From Novosphingobium lentum NBRC 107847 (GTDB taxonomy: Bacteria > Pseudomonadota > Alphaproteobacteria > Sphingomonadales > Sphingomonadaceae), in assembly GCF_001590965.1 (NCBI RefSeq), contig NZ_BCTW01000018.1:1-64000 (forward strand): 64,000 nt of DNA, read 5' to 3'. Of the stretch, positions 1-7,646 are shown in pieces. The notes below the pieces were generated by a model, which made no database searches, had not been told where the DNA came from, and saw only the letters and a list, made by a program, of their open reading frames with translations. The position numbers and the translations under genes were made by a program. The stretch's first letter is position 1; the number at the start of each line of letters is the position of its first letter.

Positions 1-1
1 C

Positions 2-28
2 GATCTCGTCGCCAACCGGGTGAGTTGA
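2..28 (+). CDS. Possible 3' end of an upstream plus-strand gene
   Basis: The first 27 bases read as an open frame (DLVANRVS) ending in TGA at 26-28, just before the convergent stop of the hydrolase at 35. This would be the last eight codons of a gene lying outside the window. With so little sequence the product cannot be named, and the frame could be open by chance. Confidence 0.25.
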   Translation, partial: DLVANRVS

Positions 29-34
29 ACGCGG

Positions 35-997
35 TCAGGTCGCGGGCGTCACGCCCAGCAGCCGCGCCACCCCGCCGACCAGATCGCGCCGCGACTGCCG
101 ACCGACGCGCGACCCGGCGATCATGTCGAACGCGTGGATCGCGCCGGGGTAGACGTGCATTTCCACCGGAACCCCGGCGTCGGCCAGCCGCCGCGCGTAA
201 TCGAGGTCTTCGTCGAGGAACAGGTCGAGCGCACCGGTGGCAATGTAGGCCGGGGCCAGCCCGGCGAGGTCTGCCGCCCGGGCCGGCGAGAACCAGCCGA
301 TGCGACCGTCGTCCAGCGCATAGTCGCCACGCAGCGCATCCCAGCCGAACTGGTTGCGCTCGCGCGTCCAGATGAATTCGCCGGTGTGGCGGTTGCGCCA
401 CGGGTCCCTGTCGCCGCCGGTGCGGTGATCGAGCATCGGGTACGTCAGCACCTGTCCGGCCAGCGGCGGCAACCCGCGATCGCGCGCCATCACCGCCAGC
501 GCTGCGGCAAGCCCGCCGCCCGCGCTTTCACCCATCACCACGATCCGCGCCGGATCGACGCGCAGCGCCGCCGCCTGATCGAACAGCCACGCCAGCGCGG
601 CGAAATTGTCGTTCTGCGGGCCGGGAAACGGCGTGTCGGGCGCAAGGCGATAATCGACCGAAACCACCAGCGCACCCAGCGCCAGCGCCAGCGAGGGCAT
701 GCCGATACGCGCCATGTCGGCCGAACCGATCACCATGCCGCCACCATGGATGTGCAGCACCGCCGGCCGGATCGCATCGCTCGTCGCGGGATCGAACACG
801 AGCACGGCCACGTCGGGCGCCCCATCGTGACCCGGCACCGTACGCCGCTGGGGAACGAGCGCGGGATCGAACATCGCCACCATGCTCTCGCTGGCCGTCA
901 GGCGCGCTTCGGGCAGGCTTGCGCGGGTCATGTCCGAGACCGGGAGCAGTTCGATGATCGGCAGGACCTCGGGGTCGACCAGGTGGCGGGTGTTCAT
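35..997 (-). CDS. Alpha/beta hydrolase, hormone-sensitive-lipase (HSL/type IV) family esterase
   Basis: A 320-residue serine esterase of the HSL family, expected to hydrolyse short or medium acyl esters in the cytoplasm. The family's oxyanion-hole motif HGGG lies about 85 residues from the start. The nucleophile elbow is GESAGG, and the likely acid and base are the Asp in GALDLFLDED and the His in AIHAFD near the C-terminus, so the triad looks complete. I chose the ATG at 997 because GAGAGGAT precedes it at a good distance; an in-frame TTG six codons upstream is less likely. The gene is divergent from the regulator that starts at 1310, which may control it. The natural substrate is unknown. 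Confidence 0.88.
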   Translation of the reverse strand: MNTRHLVDPEVLPIIELLPVSDMTRASLPEARLTASESMVAMFDPALVPQRRTVPGHDGAPDVAVLVFDPATSDAIRPAVLHIHGGGMVIGSADMARIGMPSLALALGALVVSVDYRLAPDTPFPGPQNDNFAALAWLFDQAAALRVDPARIVVMGESAGGGLAAALAVMARDRGLPPLAGQVLTYPMLDHRTGGDRDPWRNRHTGEFIWTRERNQFGWDALRGDYALDDGRIGWFSPARAADLAGLAPAYIATGALDLFLDEDLDYARRLADAGVPVEMHVYPGAIHAFDMIAGSRVGRQSRRDLVGGVARLLGVTPAT

Positions 998-1309
998 CGT
1001 GTTATCCTCTCGCAAGTATGGGCCGCACCATGCCCGGTCCGCGCGCTATCGTCATCGCGATTTTTCGCAGACGCGGAATCGCCGATCGACCGGCCGGTTC
1101 GTTCAGCTAGGGAAGCAAATGTGCGGGGCCCGCAGGCGTCAAAAATGGCGCGCTCAGGGCGTTTTCGTCTCGAACTTGGTTTCAAATAATACCATATCGA
1201 AAATGTCGGACAACAATGATGAGTGAGCAGGATCCGGCCAGCATCGCGCCCGATTTGGTTTGCTGTTGATTGATCCCGTAGGGCCAGTTAGGTCCATAAT
1301 AGCGCGAGA
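998..1309. promoter_or_regulatory. Divergent intergenic region between hydrolase and regulator
   Basis: About 310 bases without a convincing gene. The plus-strand half is the most AT-rich part (around 1180-1215 and 1260-1303). It contains TTGATC-like hexamers near 1270 and a CATAAT box at 1295-1300 that could form a weak promoter for the regulator, although the spacing is longer than ideal. No clear palindrome was found. Confidence 0.4.
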
Positions 1310-2947
1310 ATGGGTCAGCGTCGGGCGTGGAACGGATCGATTCCAGGAATGAAGGTTGTGTCGGACAGCAAGGTCAGGTTTGACCGCTTCGTCCTCGATC
1401 GCGAGGACGAGCGCCTGATCGGTCCGCAGGGGCCGATCCGGATCGGCAACAAGGCGTTCCGCGTGCTCGATGCGCTGATCGAGCAGGACGGCAAGCTGCT
1501 GACCAAGGAAGCGCTGTTCGAATCGGTGTGGGACGGCACGTTCGTCTCCGAATCGGCGCTGACCTCGGTGATCAAGGAACTGCGCCGCGCGCTGGGCGAC
1601 GAACCGAAGAATTCGCGCGTGATCCAGAGCGTGTACGGGCGCGGTTATCGCCTTGTCGCGCCGATCGAGACGGCCGATGGCAATGGCGATTGGTCGCAGA
1701 CCGGCAGCGGGCGCTGGCAGGTGGTGGCCGAACGGCCACTGTCGCCGGTGTCCAAGGCCGTGCCCACGCTGCGCCTGCCCGACCGGCCGTCGATCGCGGT
1801 GCTGCCGTTCATCGAGCGTGGCGCCGGTGACGAACCGTGGTTCGCCGATGCCGTGGTCGAGGAAATCGTCGTGGCGCTGTCGCGGTTCCGCACGCTGTTC
1901 GTGATCTCGTCGGCCACCAGCCTGTCGTATCGCGACCGCACCGCCGATCCGGCGACGGTCAGCGCCGAACTGGGTGTGCGGTATATCCTCAGCGGCACCG
2001 TGCAGCGCGATTCGGGCCGGGTCCGCTTCATCATCCGGCTCGACGACGGGATCGACGGCGGCACTGTCTGGACCGAGAAGTTCAGCGACACGATGGACGA
2101 CATCTTCGATCTGCAGGATCGCATCGCGCTGGCCGTGGCGGGGCGCATCGGCTCGTCGATCAACGATGCCGAGGCCAGCCGCTATGGCCGCAAGTCCACG
2201 CCATCGCCCAGCGTGCGCGAGTATTACTGGCGCGCCAACCTCGCCATCCGCCGGATTGCCCCGGATTCGATCGCGGAATCGCTCGAACTGGCCAACCGCG
2301 CACTCGAGATCGAGCCCGACAACACCTGGGCCCTGTCGCTCGCCAGCGTATCGCACGCCTTCCAGTACCTGCTGGGGTGGAGCGACGACCGCGCGCTGAG
2401 CCGGGCCAAGGCGCTCCAACTGTACGAGCAGGCGATCCAGTCGCACGGCGACGACGAGCGGGTGCTGGGCTTTTGCGGCGCCGCGCTCAACTGCATCGGC
2501 CACGATCCCGATACCGCGATGCAGCTGACCGACCGGGCGATCGAGCTGAACCCGTGCAACACCACCAGTCTGTTCTGGGGCGCGTGGTCCGATGTCGTGC
2601 AGGGCAATCCCGGGCGGGCGCTGGCGCGCGCGGAAGATTCGGTCCGGCTCAACCCGTTGTCGGCGATCCGCCACCTGACCAGCATTCCGCTGGCCATCGC
2701 CATGATCCTGCTGGGACGCAGCGAGGAAGCGGTCGAGCAACTGCGCGTGGTGGTGGAAATTTCGCCGCAACCCGATGCGCTGGCGGCGCTGGCGATCGCG
2801 CTGGTGCAGGTCGGCCGGCTGGACGATGCGCGCGCGGTCCATGCGCGGCTGACGGCGGCCGGTGGCGCGATCGGCGGGCTCGCGCTGATGCGCACGCCCG
2901 AACACATCCGGCTGGTCAAGGAAAGTCTGGCCGCCGCAGCGGGCTGA
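1310..2947 (+). CDS. Winged-helix regulator with TolB-like and TPR domains
   Basis: A 545-residue protein. Residues about 17-105 form an OmpR/CadC-type winged helix, with the typical stretches VLDALIEQDGKLLTKEALFE and GRGYRLVAPIE. Residues about 155-265 match the TolB-like fold often found after such domains (PSIAVLPFIERG onward). The remainder is helical TPR repeats with pairs such as NRALEIEPDNTWA and DRAIELNPCN. Unlike CadC there is no transmembrane segment between the DNA-binding and C-terminal parts, so it should act as a soluble regulator. An in-frame ATG at 1349 (MKVVSDSK) is an alternative start; neither has a strong ribosome site. It probably regulates itself or the divergent hydrolase, but the signal is unknown. 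Confidence 0.85.
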   Translation: MGQRRAWNGSIPGMKVVSDSKVRFDRFVLDREDERLIGPQGPIRIGNKAFRVLDALIEQDGKLLTKEALFESVWDGTFVSESALTSVIKELRRALGDEPKNSRVIQSVYGRGYRLVAPIETADGNGDWSQTGSGRWQVVAERPLSPVSKAVPTLRLPDRPSIAVLPFIERGAGDEPWFADAVVEEIVVALSRFRTLFVISSATSLSYRDRTADPATVSAELGVRYILSGTVQRDSGRVRFIIRLDDGIDGGTVWTEKFSDTMDDIFDLQDRIALAVAGRIGSSINDAEASRYGRKSTPSPSVREYYWRANLAIRRIAPDSIAESLELANRALEIEPDNTWALSLASVSHAFQYLLGWSDDRALSRAKALQLYEQAIQSHGDDERVLGFCGAALNCIGHDPDTAMQLTDRAIELNPCNTTSLFWGAWSDVVQGNPGRALARAEDSVRLNPLSAIRHLTSIPLAIAMILLGRSEEAVEQLRVVVEISPQPDALAALAIALVQVGRLDDARAVHARLTAAGGAIGGLALMRTPEHIRLVKESLAAAAG

Positions 2948-2977
2948 CGGGCGGCGCGCAGGCCTGCTCGGTCGGCT

Positions 2978-4276
2978 TCAGCCCGGCTTGTTATCCTGCC
3001 CGGCCGTATCGAACAGCACGGTCAGCGCCGACGGGAAGAAGCCCTGCTTGGCGAGATGCCCGGCCTTTCCGGGGGCGCGGCGCAAGTTCGACCGGGCGAG
3101 CAACGGACGCATCAGCGCGGGGAACATCGCGCGGTTGATGTGTTCGCCAAAGCACTGGTGCAACCCGTGCCCGAACAGGAAATATTCGTGCGGCAGCCGC
3201 ATCAGGTCGAACGTGCCCGGATCGGGAATGCGGCGGGTGTCAACCATCGCCGACTGGATCGCGGCCATCACTGTCGATCCGGCCGGGATCGCACGTGCAC
3301 GGTCTGTGCCTGCCGCCAGCGTCCAGTCCGCGATCGCGGTGCGCGGGATCATCGGCGCGATCGGATCGAAGCGCATCGCCTCGAACAGGATGCGCAGCAG
3401 CAGCGCGTCGTCGGCGCGCTTTGCGGCGGTCTGAGCATCGCGCAAGGGTTTCGCGCGGCGCAGCAGCTGCTCCAGCGCCTGCGGCAGCACCATCGGCGGT
3501 TGCGGCGGACCGCCCACGATCAGCCCCATCAGCGCGGTGCGGATCCACGCATCGGTCCAGCCGGGTTCGCCGCTCGCCTGCTTCCTCAGCGCGCGCGCGA
3601 CCAGATCGTCGCCCTCGATGCCCCCGCTGCGGCGGCGGGCGAGTTCGCTGTCGATATGCGCTCGCATCGCCGGGGCCATCCGGTCGACATCGGCGATCAG
3701 CTGCGCGTCGCTGGGCATGAACACGAATTCGAACAGGCGCGTGCACCACACCGGCAGGTTGCCGCCGGGCGGGTGGGGGATGCCGATGTAGGCGCCCAGC
3801 ACATCGAACGTCACGCGCCGCACCAGCGCATCGACCACCTCGAGCTGTCCCGACGCACCCGCGACGATGTGTTCGGCCTGCGCCGACGATTGCAGCGCCA
3901 GCGCGGCAAGATCGTCGCCGCGCACGATCTCGCGCAGCCGGGCGAGGTCGCCGCGATAGAGCGGGGTATCGGCCATGCCGACGAACACCGGCTCTCCGCC
4001 CATGATCACGTCGAGCTTGGCCTTGTAGGGCACGCCGAACGCGGTGTCGGTCTGGAACACCTCGCGCACATCGTCATACCGCGTGATGATGAACTGCGGC
4101 GGTTTCTTCTGGCCGAACGGCAGCGCGGGCAGTTTGAGGATCGGGCGGATCGCGCGCGATACCGCAAACACCAGCGGCAGCCCGGCCAGCACCAGACGGC
4201 CGACCAGCGCCTTCAGCCCGCGCGGACCGGGGCGCAGGACCGGCTCGGTCGATGGATCGGGCGCAGGATCGGTCAC
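2978..4276 (-). CDS. Cytochrome P450 lacking the I-helix acid-alcohol pair
   Basis: A 432-residue P450. The heme ligand is Cys375 in FGHGLHQCFG, which fits the family signature FxxGxxxCxG, and the ExxR pair is Glu299/Arg302. At the I-helix, where oxygen-activating P450s carry (A/G)Gx(D/E)T, this protein has GGPPQPP (255-261), so the acid-alcohol pair is absent. A hydrophobic stretch at about 24-43 could attach it to the membrane. Translation starts with GTG at 4276, overlapping the stop of the upstream peroxidase gene in a GTGA junction, so the two are probably translationally coupled. No ferredoxin or reductase gene is nearby. By analogy with P450s that rearrange hydroperoxides, it may act on a peroxide made by its partner; that is inference. 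Confidence 0.85.
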   Translation of the reverse strand: MTDPAPDPSTEPVLRPGPRGLKALVGRLVLAGLPLVFAVSRAIRPILKLPALPFGQKKPPQFIITRYDDVREVFQTDTAFGVPYKAKLDVIMGGEPVFVGMADTPLYRGDLARLREIVRGDDLAALALQSSAQAEHIVAGASGQLEVVDALVRRVTFDVLGAYIGIPHPPGGNLPVWCTRLFEFVFMPSDAQLIADVDRMAPAMRAHIDSELARRRSGGIEGDDLVARALRKQASGEPGWTDAWIRTALMGLIVGGPPQPPMVLPQALEQLLRRAKPLRDAQTAAKRADDALLLRILFEAMRFDPIAPMIPRTAIADWTLAAGTDRARAIPAGSTVMAAIQSAMVDTRRIPDPGTFDLMRLPHEYFLFGHGLHQCFGEHINRAMFPALMRPLLARSNLRRAPGKAGHLAKQGFFPSALTVLFDTAGQDNKPG

Positions 4277-5850
4277 AGCAGCTCCAGGTACTTGAGCGCG
4301 GGCAGGCTGGGCAGGAAGAAGTAATCGCCGCCCGCCAGCTTCACGAAGTTTTCCAGGTGCGCCTTGCGCCGCAGCGGCTTCGCCTGAAGGCTCATCGGCG
4401 TCGCCGTGCCGACCAGCGGATCGGCTTCGTCGAACAGCGTGGCGAAGTTGGGGTTCATCATCCACGTCTGCATGATGAATTCGAACTGGCGCTCGATATC
4501 GGTGTTGATCGCCAGGAACAGCAGTCCGCGCTCGACCCCGTCATCGACCATGCGGTCGGCGATCGGCGGGCCGAACTTGCGCCCGCGCCGCAGGATGCGG
4601 TGGCGGTTGGCGGCTTCGCGCAAGGTGCGCACCTGATCGGGGCGCTGCGCCAGCCCGTCGCGCGGGTTGCCGCGCCGCATGTGCGCGCCGATCGGGCAGC
4701 CATAGCCGAGCTGGTCGTCGTCGTAGAAGCCGAACTCGTTGTCGGGCGTCGCCGGATCGTTGCGCGGCAGCGGGCCGTTGGCGCGCAGAGCGTCGCCCGC
4801 CATGCAGCGGCCGATCACACGTTCACCCAGCCACGTCGCGTCGATGACGTCACCGCCGTGCGGATCTTCGGTACGCAGCCGCGCGGCCTCGCGGGTCAGC
4901 GCGGTCCAGAAGCCGGGCACGTCCTGCAGCAGTTCGCGCACCGCCAGGAACGTGCCGTTGAGGCCGAAGTCGGCGGCGTCGCCTGCGCGCGGGTGGCGCG
5001 GCAGGCCCGCCGCCGCGGTGCGCCCGTCGGGTTCGATCGGCACCACCGGCCCGGCGGCGATGTCGTGGTGGCCGTTGATATGGCCCAACAGCACGTCGCC
5101 CAGCGCCACCGCGTTCCAGCCGTTGGGCACGGCGGCGGCGGGCACCGTGGCGTCGGGGTCGAACGGCACGGGCTGCGACATGCCGTCGGCAAACCCGAAA
5201 TGTTCGCGCACGATCCCGTCATCGCCCTTGTGCAGCGCGATCGGGCGGCGGTGCACGACATGGACGCCCTGCGGCACCAGCGCCTGTTCGACCTCGGCGC
5301 TCCACGCGGCCACTTCGGCATCGGTCGCGGTGAACAGCAACAGCATCGCGTGGACCGTGATCGGCGTCGTCCCGTCGACTTGTCCGGGCGGCACCGACGC
5401 CGGGTCCTCTGGCGGGAGTTGCGGGGTGTTGCCGCTCCAGCGCGGGCCGGTGGGTATGACGCAGTCGCTCCACTGGCCGTCGCAGGTGTCGCCCAGCCGG
5501 CGCATGCGGTCGCGCTGGTACATCCCTTCGCGGAACGCCTGCGGGAACGAGGCCAGCGCGCGCTGGTCCAGCCCCATGCGCGCCAGCCCGGTCCACGACA
5601 GCGAGAGCGACACCGACCGGGGCACCTTGCCGTCGGCGGGCGTGACCGGCGCGATTGCGTTGAGCGCGGCCAGCCACGCACCGCCGCGCTGGTGCCGGTC
5701 CCACGCGAACTCGAGGAACAGCGCCTCGCCGGTCGGAAGATGATCGTACCCGCTGACGACCATGCCCTGCGCCATGCCGGCGTGCGGTTCGGTCAGCTGC
5801 CACGAGCCGTCGTCGCGCTTGGGCCCGCGATCGGATTTGCGCGCGCTCAC
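4273..5850 (-). CDS. DyP-type heme peroxidase
   Basis: A 525-residue dye-decolorizing-type peroxidase, longer than the common 300-400-residue bacterial forms. The hallmark GxxDG motif is GFADG at 219-223, with Asp222 the distal acid. The proximal heme ligand is His390 in GCPIGAHMRRGNPRD. The usual C-terminal block GLLFLAINTDIERQFEF is present. No signal peptide or Tat motif is visible, so it should be cytoplasmic or tethered through its neighbours. It is the middle gene of a three-gene operon: 10 bases separate it from the upstream membrane-protein gene, and its stop overlaps the P450 start. DyP enzymes use hydrogen peroxide to oxidise diverse substrates; the real substrate here is unknown. 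Confidence 0.92.
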   Translation of the reverse strand: MSARKSDRGPKRDDGSWQLTEPHAGMAQGMVVSGYDHLPTGEALFLEFAWDRHQRGGAWLAALNAIAPVTPADGKVPRSVSLSLSWTGLARMGLDQRALASFPQAFREGMYQRDRMRRLGDTCDGQWSDCVIPTGPRWSGNTPQLPPEDPASVPPGQVDGTTPITVHAMLLLFTATDAEVAAWSAEVEQALVPQGVHVVHRRPIALHKGDDGIVREHFGFADGMSQPVPFDPDATVPAAAVPNGWNAVALGDVLLGHINGHHDIAAGPVVPIEPDGRTAAAGLPRHPRAGDAADFGLNGTFLAVRELLQDVPGFWTALTREAARLRTEDPHGGDVIDATWLGERVIGRCMAGDALRANGPLPRNDPATPDNEFGFYDDDQLGYGCPIGAHMRRGNPRDGLAQRPDQVRTLREAANRHRILRRGRKFGPPIADRMVDDGVERGLLFLAINTDIERQFEFIMQTWMMNPNFATLFDEADPLVGTATPMSLQAKPLRRKAHLENFVKLAGGDYFFLPSLPALKYLELL

Positions 5851-5860
5851 AGGTGCGCGC

Positions 5861-7480
5861 TCACAGGTCCACGATCCATTGCGCCGCGCTTTCCGGGGTG
5901 AGGGTGGGTTGGCGCAAGCCCGCCGCGATGCGGAAGTTGCGCTCGATCTGGTCCGAGGTGATATCGGTATAGGCGGCCAGCCAGTACCGGCTGACGGTCA
6001 TCGAATGGCGCGCCCACGCCTTGAACAGCGTGCCGTGGCTGGCGCCGTCCTGGATCAGCAGCCGCGTGGGCGGAAACCCTTCGCCCGATCCGAACGCCAG
6101 CGTCAGCCCTTCGTGCGCCTTCTCGATGAAATCGTCGAAATAGGTTTCCCAGCTGAGGTCGTAGTTGCTGAGGAACATCATCCGCGCGCCGTTGTTGACG
6201 AACGCCCAGTGCGCGAAGTGGATCGTGCGCATGCTGGCCAGATAGCCGTCCTTGATGAACACGCGCAGCGCCAGATGCAGGCCGCGATGGCCGACATGGA
6301 CCAGGACGGTGCGCAGGATGCCCGGCTTCAGCGGGATCATCGCGGCCATGTGGTTGATCGGGGTGTGATCCTCGCGCTCGCGCATCAGACGCATCACCGC
6401 CTCGTCGATGGTCGGCGCGTCCTGCGTGGAATCGCGCCGTTCCAGCCAACGCAGCCACAGCACCAGCGCGGGGAGCACGATCACCACCATCGCCGCGATG
6501 CCCCAGCCAAGCGCGCGCGCCGAAGGAATCACTGCCTCGCGCCAGCTTAAATGGCTGATCGCGACCGTTGTCGGCGTCACCACCAGCATGGCCACCGCGA
6601 AGAACACCGCCAGCGCGATCAGGATCTTGAAGATCTGGCGCCACGCGAAGTTGAGCAGGTTGGTGCGTCCGTGCGTGGCGGTGCCTTCCAGCGGTCCGGC
6701 GATCCGCAGCAGCGAACCCCACACGATCGCGGTCAGCAGCACGAACGCGATCACCAGCCGATCGGTTTCCACCAGACCGGCGGCAATCTGGCCGGGCAGC
6801 GTGAGCACGACCAGCACCGCCAGCACGAGCACCGCCAGCCGCACCCAGTCGCCGAGTTTCTCGCCCAGCGTCTTGCGCGCGGGTGCCGGTTGGGCCAGCC
6901 ACGCGAACTGCGGCAGCAGTTTTTCGCGCAGCCGGGCGTGGATGTCGGCGGGCGGGAGTATCCGCCAGGTCTGCGCGACTTGTCCGGCAGCATCGAGTTC
7001 GGCCTCGACCGCCGAAAACAGCGCCGCTTCGTTTACCACGCGCTGGCGGGACATGCCGCGGTTGCCGTGGTGGTACACGCTGGGCTTGCCCGCGCGGGTC
7101 TGGAGGTAGGGCGCAAGGTCGCGGCGCGATCCCGGCGCGGTGACCGCGTCGTACAGCGGGCCGCAGCCATCGGCCGGGCGCTTGCAGCAGGCGATCATCG
7201 GGCGCAGTTGCGGTCCCAGCGCGGCCTCGAGCTGCGGCCAGAACGGGCCCGCCGGGCCATCGAAATTGGCCTCGATCACGAACAGCGGATCGAACACGCC
7301 GCGCGGAAACACGGTCAGCGAGAAGAAATGCAGCGACGGCATCCGCGCGAGCAGGTCCGTCTTGGTCATGGCCGGTTGCGTCGCTGCGTCAGGCCGGTCG
7401 AGCCGAGCGATCAGCGACAGCAGCAGCGCTTCGCTGTCCGGCTTGACCTCAAGCGCGATCGACGATGTCGTTTGCCGCAT
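5861..7480 (-). CDS. Membrane protein associated with DyP/P450, two similar soluble flanks around four TM helices
   Basis: A 539-residue protein I cannot assign to a named family. Four hydrophobic segments lie at about 213-235, 242-260, 283-302 and 324-346. The soluble N-terminal part (about 45-130) and C-terminal part (about 415-520) each contain a strand-helix pattern: LHFFSLTVFP followed by PLFVIEANFDG, and IHFAHWAFVNN followed by MMFLSNYDLS. This looks like two copies of a ferredoxin-like or dimeric alpha/beta-barrel module, the fold type from which DyP peroxidases are also built. The start is supported by AAGGTGGG upstream of the ATG. It is first in the operon with the peroxidase and P450, so it may be their membrane partner, but its role is open. 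Confidence 0.7.
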   Translation of the reverse strand: MRQTTSSIALEVKPDSEALLLSLIARLDRPDAATQPAMTKTDLLARMPSLHFFSLTVFPRGVFDPLFVIEANFDGPAGPFWPQLEAALGPQLRPMIACCKRPADGCGPLYDAVTAPGSRRDLAPYLQTRAGKPSVYHHGNRGMSRQRVVNEAALFSAVEAELDAAGQVAQTWRILPPADIHARLREKLLPQFAWLAQPAPARKTLGEKLGDWVRLAVLVLAVLVVLTLPGQIAAGLVETDRLVIAFVLLTAIVWGSLLRIAGPLEGTATHGRTNLLNFAWRQIFKILIALAVFFAVAMLVVTPTTVAISHLSWREAVIPSARALGWGIAAMVVIVLPALVLWLRWLERRDSTQDAPTIDEAVMRLMREREDHTPINHMAAMIPLKPGILRTVLVHVGHRGLHLALRVFIKDGYLASMRTIHFAHWAFVNNGARMMFLSNYDLSWETYFDDFIEKAHEGLTLAFGSGEGFPPTRLLIQDGASHGTLFKAWARHSMTVSRYWLAAYTDITSDQIERNFRIAAGLRQPTLTPESAAQWIVDL

Positions 7481-7621
7481 GCCCCACCTTCACGCGCCCG
7501 CCCCAAACCCTCTGGGAAGATGTGCCCCCGGGGACGAGACCCCGGCATCACGCTTGCGCGGTGCCAGCATAGCCCAACATGGCGGTTCGTCCAGAACGAA
7601 CCCGACCGCATCCGGTCCTGT

Positions 7622-7637
7622 CAGGCACCAGTGCCTG
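7622..7637. other. Perfect stem-loop downstream of the ABC-F gene
   Basis: CAGGCAC-CA-GTGCCTG is a perfect 7-bp stem located ten bases beyond the stop of the ABC-F gene on the minus strand. There is no T-run on either side, so it may stabilise mRNA ends rather than terminate transcription by itself. Confidence 0.4.
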
Positions 7638-7646
7638 CGGCGCGGA

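Noticed and set aside
1154..2905. Long minus-strand open frame (about 580 codons) opposite the winged-helix regulator
   Set aside because: Its composition is Arg/Gln/His/Ala-rich with no domain pattern, while the plus strand shows a clear wHTH/TolB/TPR protein. Long antisense frames are expected at this GC content.
3056..4324. Plus-strand open frame of about 420 codons opposite the P450 gene
   Set aside because: It is a compositional shadow (Arg, His, Gln) of a gene with conserved P450 motifs on the minus strand.
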